Notes: a model not told the origin generated them from the sequence alone. A DNA stretch of 64,000 nucleotides from Phragmites australis (GCF_958298935.1 NC_084937.1:26173568-26237567), one strand, 5' to 3'; positions 35,493 to 48,610 are shown, numbered from the stretch's first letter. Program-made: numbers and translations.

Positions 35493-36350
35493 TGCCCCTT
35501 TAGAATCCGTGTCAGGGATCGATGACCTGATAGAATGGTTGCAAGCAAGGCAATGCTACGCAACAAACAAAATCTTATACAGAATGGAAAACAAATATTA
35601 ATATAATATAGCATATATTATATTCACACGAGATTGATTTCAGTTTGTTTATTTCAGCTGAGTATTCTGAAAATCAGATTGTAGATTATAAAGTATAAAA
35701 AGTTGAATTGTAAAAAGTTAAAGGGAAACAAACTTTTTGATTCCTACAATTTAATAAGTAAATTGTAAAAAGCTATAAAAAAACTATCTATTTATTTCAA
35801 TTTTCATTGTAAAAATTAAAAGTCACAGTCAGAAGCCAAAAACAAACCGACCCTAGCTGATAGCCCTCCACAGTCCACACGCACTGACGCACCTGCACTT
35901 TGCCCCTTTAGAATCCGTGTCAGGGATCGATGACCTGATACAATGGTTGCAAGCAAGGCAATGCTATGCAACAAACAAAATCTTATACAGAATGGAAAAA
36001 AAACATTAATATAATATGGCATATATTATATCCACACCCTCAAGTGAGGCCTTGCTTCACTTATTTAGTTACTATGCATCTGTTTATTTTAGCTGAGTAT
36101 TCTGAAAATCAATTTGTAGATTACAAAGTATAAAAAGTTGAATTGTAAAAAGCTGAATTATGAAAAATTCAGAAAAATAACTTTTTGATTCCCATAATTT
36201 AATAAGCAAATTGTAAAAAAGCTATAGCAAAAAACGATCTATTTATTTTAGCTTTTATTGTAAAAATTAAAAGTCACATTTCGAAGCCAAAAACAAACCG
36301 ACCCTAGCTGATAGACCTCCACAGTCCACACTCCACACACACCTGCACTT
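35493..36350 (+). repeat. Two-copy tandem duplication (408 and 450 bp) in the SPL18 upstream region
   Basis: Copy 1 is 35493-35900 and copy 2 is 35901-36350. Both begin tgcccctttagaatccgtgt and end with cctgcactttgcc; between these they share cgatgacctgata, ggcaatgcta and caaaatcttatacagaatgg in order, with few differences. Each copy contains an AT-rich MITE-like core running from tttatttcagctgagtattc to ccaaaaacaaaccgaccc. Copy 2 is longer by about 40 bp. The pair ends 438 bp before the SPL18 start codon, so promoter content is physically doubled. Confidence 0.88.
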
Positions 36351-36788
36351 TGCCTCTGCAAGCAAGTACTGAGTAGCTCCCTGGTGGCCGCCTTGGTATT
36401 GTTGTTGTTGTGGTGCTGTCTCTGAGCATAATCCATTTCACTCGCTCCTTCATCAGCTCATCCCTCTCTGCACAGGCACTTTCTCTCTCCTTCATATCAG
36501 GATACTGCGCTGGCTCCCTGCTGATCTGTGGCGTTTGCCCTGTTCCCGTGCTTGATTTGTTCGCTTCTGTGCGCGGTGGTGCCCGGGCAATAATTCTTTG
36601 GTGGCTTGTTGCCACCCTCCTCGCGGCATGGCGTAGAGGATGAGAGGGACGGGGGTAGAGAACAAACCGGCCGAGCCAGTGGCCTGACCGTGAAAGTGAG
36701 AGGGAGCGGAGAGAGAGCTCGAGCACGGGCAGGCGGTGGCTAGCACTGCAGTGGCCAGGAAACAGTGGAGCTTGAGCTGCCGAGTTTC

Positions 36789-39700
36789 ATGGATTGGGAT
36801 CTCAAGATGCCGGTTTCTTGGGACCTGGCCGAGCTGGAGCACGACGCCGTGCAGGCCATCCCCGCCGCCTCCGCGCCCACCGCGACCGCGGCGGCGGCGG
36901 CGCGCGGGGCGACGAGCCGGGCGGAGTGCTCGGTCGACCTCAAGCTCGGCGGGCTGGGCGAGTTCGGCGCGGCGGACGGGATGAAGGAGCCGGCAGCGAA
37001 AGGCCCGGTGGCGCCGGTGTCGGCTGGGGCCGCTGTGTCGTCGGCGAGCCCGATGAAGCGCCCGCGCTCGGGACCTGGCGGCGCCGGCGGTGCGCAGTGC
37101 CCGTCGTGCGCGGTGGACGGCTGCAATGCCGACCTGAGCAAGTGCCGCGACTACCACCGCCGGCACAAGGTCTGCGAGGCGCACTCCAAGACGCCCGTCG
37201 TCGTCGTCGCCGGCCGTGAGATGCGCTTCTGCCAACAGTGCAGCAGGTATAGAATAATACAAGGCTATCCAATTTCTATTGACGTCAGTTCTTACAATTC
37301 TCAATTCAGTTCAGTCGCGACATTGCTTTAAATTTGCTAAACCTCGCCGCAATCGCATGGACCTCGTTGTGGTGAAAAGATCATTGCTTGAATTGTTGCA
37401 CTGGAAATTGTTGGAAATCAAGAACCGACTGATTGACATCAAATCATTTTTTCACATCTTTTCCTTTTTACTGCTGATTATTCCCATTGTTAAAAGTGAA
37501 AATGCCAAATCAGTTCTTTCCTTGGCCGTGACTTTCACTTTTTTCGCCTCATTTGTTCCCATTCCCAGCCACAGATGGTGTAATCAGTAGGGGTGAGGTG
37601 AAGTGAACATATATCTGCCTGTCTTGTTTCAATGATGCACAGCTTTACTTTTCCTGGCTCTACCTTTTCAGCCTTTTCATATGAACGTACCCCAGGTTTT
37701 TCCCTGCTTCGCTTTAGCTCGACAACCTGTATTACTTGAATTAACACCTTCTCCTTTTCTACTTATGCATACTAACTTTCTAACCCATCAGTAAGAATTA
37801 TTACCCGGCAAAAGTGAGGAAGCACTTCATGTGCTAAAGATCAGGCGGAGTCATCTTTCTTGTGGCAGTTGCTGCATCTTCACGTCACCTGAATCCTGGA
37901 TAGCTTTCTTTTTTCAATGTTTTGATTTAAAATTGATGAATTGGAACTTGTGTATTTTGAATATCATTGACAGAGAAATTCCTTGTCATAAAATTAGGCA
38001 AATGGAAACTCTTCTATGGTCTAGTACAAAAGAAAAATGCACAAATGTTGAAACAAACATGGGGCTGAGAAGCTGATCTTTCCAACCGAATTGTTTACTC
38101 TTTACTGTAGGTGCTTTAGGATTTGTGCATTTTTTTGCTTCGAGAAGAATTCCTTTCAAATCTAAGCAGTACCCTGGAATCCTGCATGATACTAAGCCCC
38201 ATCTTTGACATTATTGCCTATCTCCTTTTTCTAAGGACCTTTCCATTCTGAATTAGCAATGAGATCCATATGGTTATTGCGTTTTTCTGGTGGATTCTTG
38301 CGGGCAACAGTATTTGTTGTGTGGGGCTCTTGATGCTAAAAGATGCCGTTGAACATAAGGCCGGGTTTATTTATTTTTTGGCAGAAACTGGCCTACCACA
38401 TCTGCCTTGCTTCTGTCCACGAGCTACTCTTTATCGATATATATGCTGGGACCTAAAAAATTGCTATTTGAGAGACTGTTAACTTTTGATCTTTTCTGCA
38501 TAATACATATTGGTGGAGCCATTTTGTCTTAGTAACCAACCCGATAGCCTGTGAAATTTTAAAAGTTAGTTCAAATTAATGTCACCTTTACATAAAATGG
38601 ATCAATTATATTGCCTTATCAGTTTCCCCTCACCAAGCACATTATATATTTTTTTGAAGTTCTTTTCTTATATGCTATTGTGTGAGCCATTTCTGATCCT
38701 TTTTACTGGTTTTGGCCCTATCTGTGTAACTTGCACCTCAGGTTGGATCACAGTTAGATAAGTGTTATGGATTCAACTGATGAGAATCCCCGTACGCGTG
38801 GGACAAAATTGATGCGCCAACATTGACTTCTCAGTAATACTATACTAGCCAAATCCTTGTCTAAGCTAAGTTAGGCTGCTCAACTATAATCCAGTTGTGG
38901 TAGCGCCCTTTATCTGTCTGAGCTATATTGAGCAACCACCTCTGTGTCTGGTACCTTTAGTCAATGCAAATATTATCCTTGAGTCAGTTGTCCTATTTCT
39001 TCTGTAATTTTTATATCTAGTGGGCCCAAGCCGCTTTTCCAATGAGGTCACCGTGCTGCTTGTCAGACTTTATCAAGTGCTCCTCAGTGTTCCAACAAGC
39101 TGGTAGGGTGCTGTACTGCCATATATCTGTCCACCAGGAGTTGTACTACTTTTCTGTGCTTGTGAGGTCCTGAGTGTATAACTTTGTATCTAAAATGAAG
39201 CCCCGTGCAACCATTTTGTTAACTGACACTCTAAAATCTGAGTGGTCCAGCTGTGAACTTTTATTTTTGAAGGCATGCAAGTGCTATTATTGAATATTGA
39301 GTGATAAAATATATGGATATTTCTTTTTTGGTTATGAGTGGCATTTCAGCCCCACTTTGAATTATTTATGCGCATTAACTTGTAGTATAGCATTCTGAAA
39401 TTCTGACTCCCGAGAGATTAATCTGTGTTTCTCCTTGATTCTCGTGATGTTTTATTCATAAATATGCTGACTTTCATGGAAATTCTCTCTGATCCTCAGT
39501 GCTGTACGTCATTGTTCTGTAACATGTCAGTATCATACTATTATAGTGCGACTTGCTTGCTCTGATTTTCTTTCTACTTCCTGATGTAGCAGCTTTGTGT
39601 CGGTTTGTCAATAAAAACGGTAGCAATTAATAATCTTAAATAATAATGCTTGAAAGGGTATGCAGCTCTTCCTTTCATATATGTATGACTTGCCTTTCAT

Positions 39701-40933
39701 TTTCCCTATTGTTTGGATTTCTTATCATGATTTTTGTTTCTTTAGGTTTCACTTACTTGCAGAGTTTGATGAGGCTAAGCGTAGCTGTAGAAAGCGGCTG
39801 GATGGGCACAACCGACGTCGCAGGAAGCCACAGCCAGATACCATGAACTCTGGGAGCTTTATGACAAGCCAACAAGGTATTTTGCGTTTTTGTTCAGTGA
39901 ATACCTTTTTCTGTTAGTCCGTCAGATGCTACTATGATATAGCTGAAATACGTAACTATATGATAAATTTAGAAACTGAAATTTGAACTATAGATTACAT
40001 TAATGCATACCTAAACCCATCAAAATGCTTCTATATATTTTTAACCCTGGTTGTTCATCAAATCTGGCCTGTAAAACTGAACTTTAGTAATATAGCTTCG
40101 GTAGCGACATGAGCACAATGCATCTTGAACCTGGGGCCTGTACATTCAAATTAACTTATTAATTGTGCAATGCTGCAATTTCAATCTTTTACATTGTCAA
40201 AATTTGAGGAGCAGTTTCACGCTTGTTTCATGACGTCCATTTAGGCTTGTTTTCGAGTGTAGGGGCAAGGTTCTCGACTTTCCCTGCTCCAAGACCAGAG
40301 CCAAGTTGGTCTGGAGTCATCAAATCCGAGGACAGTTCATACTACGCACACCAGATTCTCAGGAACAGGCCACACTTCGCCGGCGTCACGTCGACTTACT
40401 CCAAGGAAGGCCGGCGCTTCCCCTTCCTCCAGGACGGTGATCAAGTGAGCTTCAGCACAGGCGCCGCGGCGACGCTCGAAGCAGCCACGACGGTGTGTCA
40501 GCCCCTCAAGACCGTGGCCGTGCCTCCCGAGAGCAGCAGCAGCAACAAGATCTTCTCCGACGGGCTCACCCCCGTCCTCGACTCGGATTGTGCTCTCTCT
40601 CTTCTGTCATCCTCAGCCAACTCCTCCAGCGTCGACGTCAGCCGGATGGTCCAGCCGACCGAGCACATCCCCATGGCGCAGCCCCTCTTCCCCAACCTGC
40701 AGCAGTTCGGCAGCTCTCCCAGCTGGTTCGCCTGCTCCCAGGCCTCCAGCGGCGGTGTCCCTACGGCCGGCGCAGGCGGGTTCACCTGCCCCAGCATGGA
40801 GAGCGAGCAGCTGAACATCGTCCTGGTCCCGAGCTCCGACGGCAACGAGATGAACTACCACGGCATCTTCCATGTCGGCGGCGAGGGCTCCTCGGACGGG
40901 ACGTCCCCGTCCCTCCCCTTCTCATGGCAGTAG
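36789..40933 (+). CDS. SPL18: SBP-box transcription factor, SPL18 type (miR156-targeted)
   Basis: Three exons in phase, 36789-37246, 39746-39876 and 40263-40933, give 419 residues. The SBP DNA-binding domain spans residues about 103-179 and is split by intron 1 just after CQQCSR. It shows two zinc sites ([20 protein letters not shown], then CQQCSR with [14 protein letters not shown]) and the bipartite nuclear signal [14 protein letters not shown]. The N-terminal [18 protein letters not shown] and [14 protein letters not shown], and the C-terminal [18 protein letters not shown], identify the OsSPL18/OsSPL16 clade, which controls panicle branching and grain traits in rice. It binds GTAC-core promoters in the nucleus. 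Exon 3 contains an intact miR156 target site. The usual GCK of the first zinc loop reads GCN here. An upstream in-frame GTG at 36765 exists, but the ATG at 36789 matches the family start. Confidence 0.95.
37247..39745 (+). other. SPL18 intron 1 (2.5 kb)
   Basis: Bounded by GTATAG and a TTTCTTTAG acceptor, this intron splits the SBP box at the position conserved in the family. It is T-rich with scattered short open frames and no recognisable transposon. Nothing codes here. Confidence 0.75.
40590..40609 (+). promoter_or_regulatory. miR156 target site in SPL18 exon 3
   Basis: The 20-mer from 40590 to 40609 is the classic miR156 complementary element of SPL genes, with the CTCTCTCTTCTGTCA core. 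It encodes residues about 306-312 (ALSLLS). miR156 guides cleavage or translational repression of such transcripts in juvenile tissue, delaying phase change. No mismatch to the usual target sequence is visible. Confidence 0.95.
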
Positions 40934-41099
40934 CTTCTCAGTGACCAGTAGAGCTGTACTTGTGCTCATCTGTGGTGATCAGTTTCTGTTAGTTCTGTGT
41001 TCATTCTATGCTCCCTCCCTTTTTTTTCTCTCGTTGTCCTTTGTTGTTTTCTTCATTTTGCCTACCTGCATCATTTTGATAAACCTCGCTTAAAGTTAG

Positions 41100-42650
41100 T
41101 TCAAATTTCACGAGGTCGTCTTAATATTTTACTGATCTAGGCATTATGCCCCATTGCTTGTTTCCTGGAGATGGGTTGTCGTAGTCGTCCTTAAGGCTCG
41201 TCAGCTAACAGGTCACCAGATCAATACCTGCAGAAATCTGCAGCCGGTTGGTAGGCAACATGTTGCCTTGCTTTGCAGTACTGGCATTTCTCTTTCCAGG
41301 AAGGATTTATCTTTACGGTATAAAACATGAGTTCTCACGTCATTCCTTTTCATACTCTTAAACTATCTAATAAAAACTACTAAAATTTGAATAATCTATC
41401 TATTTTTTTCATCCACTCTCATTCTATAGCCTTTTGATTGGTTACTAGCTACGATGTAAGACCTGTTTTACTTATAAAAAATAAAAAAATTAGGATAAAA
41501 ATTAGCGGATAATCTCTTCTTTTTCTGAATTCATTTGAAATATCAAATTACAATATCGCTTCCGACGTATTCGTTTGGTAGAGCTCTCATAACATATATA
41601 TATCTTCATACATTGAGTTTGTATTTGATGTTATTACGTGAAATTTATATTTTTATTGTAACGCACGGCCCTTAGCAATGTGAGTGTAAATACTGCATCT
41701 AATTAGGTTAAATACTCTCTTTTTTTAAAAAAAACTACAGTGACAGAAAATGGATGTTTGGGATAGGCTGTTTTATGTAGCCTTGCAGGGTAAATGCTGG
41801 CCCGGTGGGAAATAGGCCTCTCATGGGCTCATTGACCCAGCGTGGAATCGCTGTGGCCTATATATTATGGGCCAAATAGCTGTTGTTTAGGGCCGGATGG
41901 GCCAAGAAAAGACGCTGGCCCAGATGGATGGGGTTTGGGATACTCTTCTTTGAACAACAGGCGACGCTAGAGATTTTAACGGGTAAATAAAATATCACTG
42001 GTAAATATGATTTATCAAAAATATTAGATATACCGCACATAATTAAATAAATTTAAACAAAATTTAAATAAAAGACTGATAAGCATTATATTCTTATCAA
42101 GATCTATTGATAGACGTAAGTAAACCGGATATGTCGGGCCAATTTTTTTTCCCTTCTTATCCCCGCTTTACTGAGAAAGCACACAGCTTTCAGCTCTTTT
42201 TTTTTTCCGGACCAAGGAGCAGTTTTCAGCTCTCAGATTGCAAGGTACCACGTCGTCTTCTCCTCAGGCTAGCCGGTGTTGTGTTGACAAGGACGTCTGT
42301 TGAAAGCTGCGAGTCGAGTCGAGTCGGTGTCAATGGCTTCGATTACATGCTGTTGCAGCGACGGTGTAATTTCGGACGCCGTCAGGTCTGACTGGCGTCT
42401 TGGACGAAATTGCAGAGGATCGTCGCAGGTAGGGGTACGTCGATCGATAATGACGTGGGATGAAACCCAAGAGGCCTTGTCAGAAGGCGTTATATTATTG
42501 ACCGTGCCTCGTAGTATCGATCGGCCGGTGGAGAAAAAGTTTGAATTCCTGGCTCCAGGCATGACGTTACGAGTGCGACATGCACGCATTGCGAATTTGC
42601 GACTTGCGAGGTAAGAGAGCATGTAATCCTCTGATCATAAATATATGTTA
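41100..42650. other. Intergenic downstream of SPL18
   Basis: AT-rich, then a short region at about 41790-41935 with several TGGGCC / GGCCCA motifs (site II-like elements found in promoters of housekeeping genes). A short open frame follows at 42300-42614 but has no recognisable domain. No gene model is supported. Confidence 0.4.
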
Positions 42651-42769
42651 TTTTCAAAAATATTTGATTAAAATTTCATTTTTTTTGGAAGGGGCTACAA
42701 GTCCAGTTATATTAAAACGCACAACAAGCTTACACCAGTAGATATACGAAAACAACATCAGGAAAGTCG

Positions 42770-44540
42770 AAATTACAAAAAGCACATAGAACCATCTTCT
42801 CCAAGATAGACAAAATACAGATGATATCCTAACAACAACAAAATATAGAAGAAAGTCCACAGGGCCTTCGTTAAATCGCCTGAATACCTCCTCATAATTT
42901 GCCGAACCGCCACAACACTCTCAGGCAGAGGAGAAACACTGAGGACGGGAAATAGAGCACCTGCGCAAGCTACATGAAGCGACATCCAAACACTTTAGCT
43001 AGCCACAAGACTTGATTCCACTAAAGAGCATCGGCCTACCACTCCATGCACTTGCCAGGTAGATGAACCGGCACCGCCGGCAACACCGGCGACCCAGGTA
43101 AGGAATCCAACATCACCGGTAGCACCGTCGACCCGGAGAAAGGACCCAACGCCATTGAAAACAAAGCCGATGATCCAGAGAATACAAAATCCAATCCAGC
43201 AGGAAGGATCTTCCACCCCAACCGCTAGAAGGGATAATATTACATACCTTACAAAGGCATGAGCGGAACGACCGTCAAAGATGGTTCCACCGCCGAAGAA
43301 ACTCAGCAATGGACAAAAATCCCCACCTAAGCACGTCGCCATGGGAAAGACAACTCTGGAGAAAGTTGAAATTGCAATGAAGCACATAAAACCATCTTCT
43401 CTAAGGTTAACAAAATACATATAAGACCCTAACAACAAACAAATATAGATGGAAGTCTATAGGGCCTTCATCAAATCGCCCGAATACCTCCTCGTAGTTC
43501 GCTGGACCACCATAACACTCTCAGGCGAAGGAGAAACTCCGAGGATGGGAAACTGAGCACCTGTGCAAGCTACATGAAGCAACATCCAAACACTTTGGCT
43601 AGCCGCAAGACTTGATTCCACTAAAGAGCATCGGCCTACCACTCCATGCACTTGCCAGGTAGATGAACCGGCGCCTCTGGCAACACCGGTGACCCAGGTA
43701 AGGAATCCAACATCACCGGTAGCACCGTCGACTCGGAGAAAGGACCCAGTGCCATCGAAAACATAGTCGACAATCCGAAGAACACAAAATCCAATCCAGG
43801 AGGAAGGATCTTCCACCCCAACCGCTAGAAGGGATAACATTACATACCTTACAAAGCCATGAGCGGAACGACCATTGGAGATGGCGCCACCTCCGGAGAA
43901 ACTCAGCAGTGGACAAAAATCCCCACCCGAGCACGTCGATATGGGGAAAGACAACCGTGGAGAAAGTAAAAATTACAATGAAGCACATAAAACCATCTTC
44001 TCCAAGGTTGACAAATTATAGATAAGACCCTAACAACAAAGAAATATAGAAGGAAGTCCACAGGGCCTTCGTCAAATCGCCCGAATACCTCCTCGTAGTT
44101 CACTAGATCGCTGCAATGCTCTCAGGCAGAGGAGAAACATCGAGGATGGGAAACTGAGCACCTGCGCAAGCTATATGAAGCAACATCCAAACACTTTGGC
44201 TAGCCGCAAGACTTGATTCCACTAAGGAGCATCGACCGTCCACTCCTTGCACTTGCTAGGTAGATGAACCGGCGCCGTCGGCAACATCAGCAACCCGGGA
44301 AAGGAACCCAGCATCGCTAGTAGCACTGTCGACCAGAAAAAAGGACCCAACACCGCCGACGACCCGAAGAACACAAAATCCAATCCAGGAGGATGGATCT
44401 TCCACCCCAACCGCTAGAAGGGATAATATTACATGCCTTACAAAGCCATGAGCAGAACGACCGCCGAAGATGGCGCCACCGTCGGAGAATCCCAACAATG
44501 GACAAAAATCCTCACCCGAGCACGTCACCATGGGGAGCGA
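42770..44540 (-). repeat. Three-copy tandem repeat, 600-bp unit
   Basis: Copies lie at about 42770-43369, 43370-43970 and 43971-44540. The anchor gcacata-aaccatcttct recurs at 42782, 43382 and 43983, giving periods of 600 and 601; a second anchor, agcatcg-cc, keeps the same spacing. The third copy has a deletion of about 12 bp. On the minus strand each copy can be read as similar open stretches (GLDFVF, LPGSPVLP, VHLPGKCMEW) without a known domain. The sequence just to the left (ccagttatattaaaacgcac) resembles the polyadenylated 3' tail of a retroelement or transposon gene read on the minus strand. Confidence 0.85.
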
Positions 44541-44984
44541 AGAGCTAGCCTACTTAGATAGATAGCTCTACAACCTAATAGCTAGAATATCGCCCCGTAC
44601 GCTGACCCGTTGCATCCCCACCCCCTTCAGAACCAAAATGGCCGTCGGAGGAGACGGGTTGCTGAAGGAGCCGATGCCGGGATCGAATAGCCTGTTGGGG
44701 TGCCTCTTTCTACCGTTTACTGAGGGGAGGAAGGAGAGAGTATTGGTTTGGCTTCACCAGACTAAAATTTTAAATTTTAACAACAATAGATTTCAAAATA
44801 TTTAGTTTTGAAACTTTAAAATTATATGTGTAGATTTATCTAAAAAATGCTTTCATAATATCATAAATTAAATATATTTTAATAAAAAATAGTTATCAAA
44901 ACTATATATTAAAGATTATATCTTATTCTAAGCTATTAAAAACCCACCAATTTTGCTCCTAGGTTTTTTTCTTTTGAGAAGGGA

Positions 44985-47900
44985 TGGAATTATATTAAAA
45001 CAGTAGCACATTACATCCCCATGTTACAACAAAGACCCTGTGAAAAGGAAATTTTAGATCCAAGTCCCCCAGGGTCGTCTTCAGGAGGGTCCGCAAGGTC
45101 GTCGTCGCCGCCGCCGGTTGGAACCGCCGCCGCTTGACGTCCCACATCACCAAAGATTGGTTGGAGCCCGAAGGAAAATCGCACCCCGACGAAGAATCAT
45201 CAAAGTTTTTTGCCAACAAGTGCATCACGCAGAACAAGTCGATGCAATCTTGAAACGATGAACGCCTCGGCATCGCTACACGGCCGAAGGCCGTAACTTC
45301 GTCGTTGTGGATTGGATCTGGCACATCGAGCTCCAACACAAATCCGCTGCCACCGTCGAAAGCACATGGCCGGAAGCAGGAACCATGACCATCGGCATAA
45401 TCGATGACCCGATAAGCAAGATCCACCGCCATTGAAGAACTCACCGGCGAGGAAAAGGGACCCAACACGGGGGCATCACAAAATCTCCATCCCATCCACA
45501 AAAAGAAATAGAGAAACTAACCTCATCTGACCTTCACCGGATCTAGCACCGCCAAGGACGCCGTTTTCGAAGGAGTTGATGAGGAAAGAGACCGTGGGCG
45601 GCCGGGATCCGACGCCGTCGCTGCCGCCAAAACCAGAGCCAGCACCACAGGACAAAAACCCCTCCATGCCTTCATTGGGAATAGTACCACCACCAGCGAT
45701 ATGCTCAGAGACGGCCAAAGAAGAACAAAAGGGCCCAGACAAGCTCAGGTGATGGTGGTACTTGTTCTTCTTCGCAAGGAGCTTGAACGATTCACCCAGT
45801 TTGATGGTCTTAGGTGTGGTCTTCTGCCGGACAAACTCTGTCCATTGGTCTAGCGTAATATTTTCGTATTTATTAAAGGGTACCAAGTTCTTCTTCACGA
45901 AGTCCTTATTCAGCTCACTCTTCCAACCCCGGAAGCTCTTTCCCATAGTTTTCAATGCATTCTGTTTGGCGGCTTCCTCTGTTCCCAAGGGGAATCAAAT
46001 GGTTCTCTGCAATGTTGCCCGCAGGAACTCCTTCGTCTCATTTGGTAGCAACCGCCAATTAGTTATAGTGATTGGGACGTACTCCTTGACAATAAATCCT
46101 GACAATAAATCCATAATTGTTGAGGAATTTGGCGCAGGACTCACGAGGTGCAATCGGCTCCCCTTCAATACCGACTAGTGTTATTGTATAAGTGCTGGAC
46201 GACAACTTGTTTCTGCTTCGCTTGCCCCGTCTTCATTTTAGCGTACCCCTAGAGGCACCTAAAGTTTCGGGTACATCAGATGCAGAAGGTTGTGGTGCAG
46301 ATGATCGGCGCGAAGATCTTTGCACCCTCACAGAAAAAAAAAGAAAGTTGACATAAACAAAAAATATTCCTCTATTTAAGAAGTATAAAATGTGTTGACT
46401 CAATTAAATACCTCTTCGGCGGGATCGTAGTCGTTGTCACGTTCCCAACTTCAGCTCTTCCGATCGCACGCAACAGGGCTAGGGCTGTGATACGAGTCTG
46501 AGCTATCGTTGCTATCGGAAGAGGACAGCTGGTGTAGGCTTGGGCTCCTATCTGACCTCTTACTCTCATCCGCCCCATCTTGTGCTAGGGCGACCTCTAT
46601 TGCAAGGATCCTTTGTGCCAAGGAGCCCTCTATTGTGAGGATCCTTTATGCTTCTGGTTTCTTAGGGGGGTTTGAGCTCCTGTTCGACCTCCTGCTTGCT
46701 TCTAGTTTCTTAGGGGTTACTATAATCTTCTGCCCATGGTACTTAATCAACCACTGGATTATTGTTGCCTAGAAAAAACTAGCAAGTATGCAATGGTTCA
46801 TCAATAATCATGAAAGGTAATTAAGTTGAGTGTAGATTATTTGGCAAAGAGGCATGGCATTCTAAATCGGCAATCTAGGTAGTGGCTTCTTGAGATGGCA
46901 ATAATCATGAAAGGTTTTGTCGTCACACTAACAAATTCTGCCACGAAGTTAAGAGTGAAGCATAAATATTTATTTCCATAACAAATGTACTCAGCAAATG
47001 GTTCTGTTGGGATAATCCACAACTGAAACAAAAGTGGCATTAGTGTGCACCGAAAATTCTTATGCTACGAAAAAAAGAAGACATCAATTCCAAATTAACT
47101 CCATCAAAATTCAACATTATGCTTCAAAATCATCTTAAGAGACATTTCTACAGAGGAAAAAGCATTAATATTTTTCCTCTGGAGCAATGTTTGATCATAG
47201 AGCTATATATATACATGAATCAAGGATATAAATTAGAATATGTCCATATGCCGAACAGAGCAAGAAGCCACCAAAAAGCTATAGAAGCTAGTATCAGTGA
47301 GCATTGCTCACCATCAGTTCAAAGCCTCAAATAGTTTCAGCAAGTGGTAAAGGAAATACTACTTAAAAATTGAATAAAGAGTGACAGAAGAAACTAAACT
47401 ACTAGAAATTTAAAAACACAACTCTTGAACAAAGGTGACATTTAATACGTTCCAGCTCCACGCTTGCATGTGCAACACAAATGAACTATTAGAACACTAT
47501 ACAAAGTTTGAGTAAAGCAACCATGATGCCATTATGAAGGGCCATTATGAAGGGAACCAAAACGAATCTGGTACAATAAATGCTTGATAACTACATCCTA
47601 ACTCCATGATAGTCAATAGCTACCACTTTAAATCTTAGTTCCACATTCCTGCTAACAAATTCATATTTACAAATTCGAAAGTTTGGAAACTGCATGCATT
47701 AACAACAACACCCCCACATATCTGAACAGGAATTCATCGAACTAACAATGGTTGCAAAAAAAGAAGCAAGTAATAGCAGGCATGATCAATTTGTAAATTT
47801 GAATATCACAAGAGCAGAGTAAACAAAGTAGCCTACTAACTGAAACAACATATAGATTTTGACATAGTGAACAAAGGTAGTATATTGTCCTCTACAAGAG

Positions 47901-48610
47901 AATTACTTCAGAATTGTCCACCACAAGAGAATCACTTCAGATATCTGGGTAGAACATATGTAGGGCAATGACTCACATGCATGCATATATTCATCAAGAA
48001 GTCCTAGAACTTCGCTTGGTCAGTCTTACACATTACACGCCAATGATCTAAGGTCCGGACTCGCATTGCACATGTAAAATTGGTTTGGATGTTCTAACAA
48101 TTTTTGCCACTAAATTGTTCCATAGAGCATCACAAAGGCACGATGGCCAGTATCACACAGAGAAGAAGGAAGGGGCATCACATGGCTCAACCAGAGCACC
48201 AGCTACGACGGCTCGGTTAGGAGGGGGATGACGCTATTCACCACGACTTTGGCGGTCGTCGTCCAGGAGGAGGCGGCCGGAGTCGGGGAGGAGGTGGCCA
48301 GAGTTGAGGAAGGAGGCAGCCGATGTCAGGGAGGAGCGCGGGCTAGGGAGGAGCACGACCGTAGTCGGGGCTTCGACGCCTGGGGAGGAGCACGGGCTGG
48401 GAAGGAGCGTGGCCAGAGTCAGGGCTTCGGCGGTGCAGAGGAGAGGTAGTCTCACTGCGCGGAGGAGAGACAGTCAGTGGAGTCTGGGGTTCCATGGGGC
48501 TCGCGGGTGCTATATATAAAAGTTCATTTTTACAGACGGTTCACTTAACAAACCGCTTGTGAAATATATTTCCCAAGCGGTTGACATAACAAACCGCATG
48601 TGAAAATGCA
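44985..48610 (-). mobile_element. CACTA (En/Spm) element remnant with plant transposase Ptta domain
   Basis: On the minus strand, 46178-45790 in two frames reads the Ptta/En-Spm plant transposase-associated domain: LVGIEGEPIAPREFCAKFLN, VPITITNWRLLPNETKEFLR, then SFRGWKSELNKDF and NITLDQWTEFVRQKT. A frame break near 45985 separates the two halves. Farther upstream, 46400-46770 has Ser/Asp-rich sequence typical of the same protein. At 48511-48518 the minus strand carries a TATATATA box, immediately preceded by CACTA-type subterminal repeats (acagacggttcacttaacaa, 48533 onward). The tail at 44985-45500 encodes no known domain. True ends with CACTA termini were not found, so borders are approximate and the element is defective. 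Confidence 0.65.
48228..48500 (-). other. GC-rich leader-like block inside the CACTA remnant
   Basis: Follows the TATA box at 48511-48518 on the minus strand. GC-rich, and open on both strands with Gly/Arg or Ser-rich translations, so no frame is credible. It is probably the 5' leader of the transposon gene. Confidence 0.3.

Noticed and set aside
36492..37304. 270-residue open frame on the minus strand
   Set aside because: Shadow of the GC-rich SPL18 exon 1; arginine-rich low-complexity translation with no family resemblance.
42995..44531. Repeated minus-strand open frames of 90-165 residues
   Set aside because: They arise from the three-copy 600-bp DNA repeat; no known domain and frames differ between copies.
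42780..44540. CRISPR-like array of regular repeats
   Set aside because: The unit is 600 bp, tandem without spacers, in a plant nuclear sequence.
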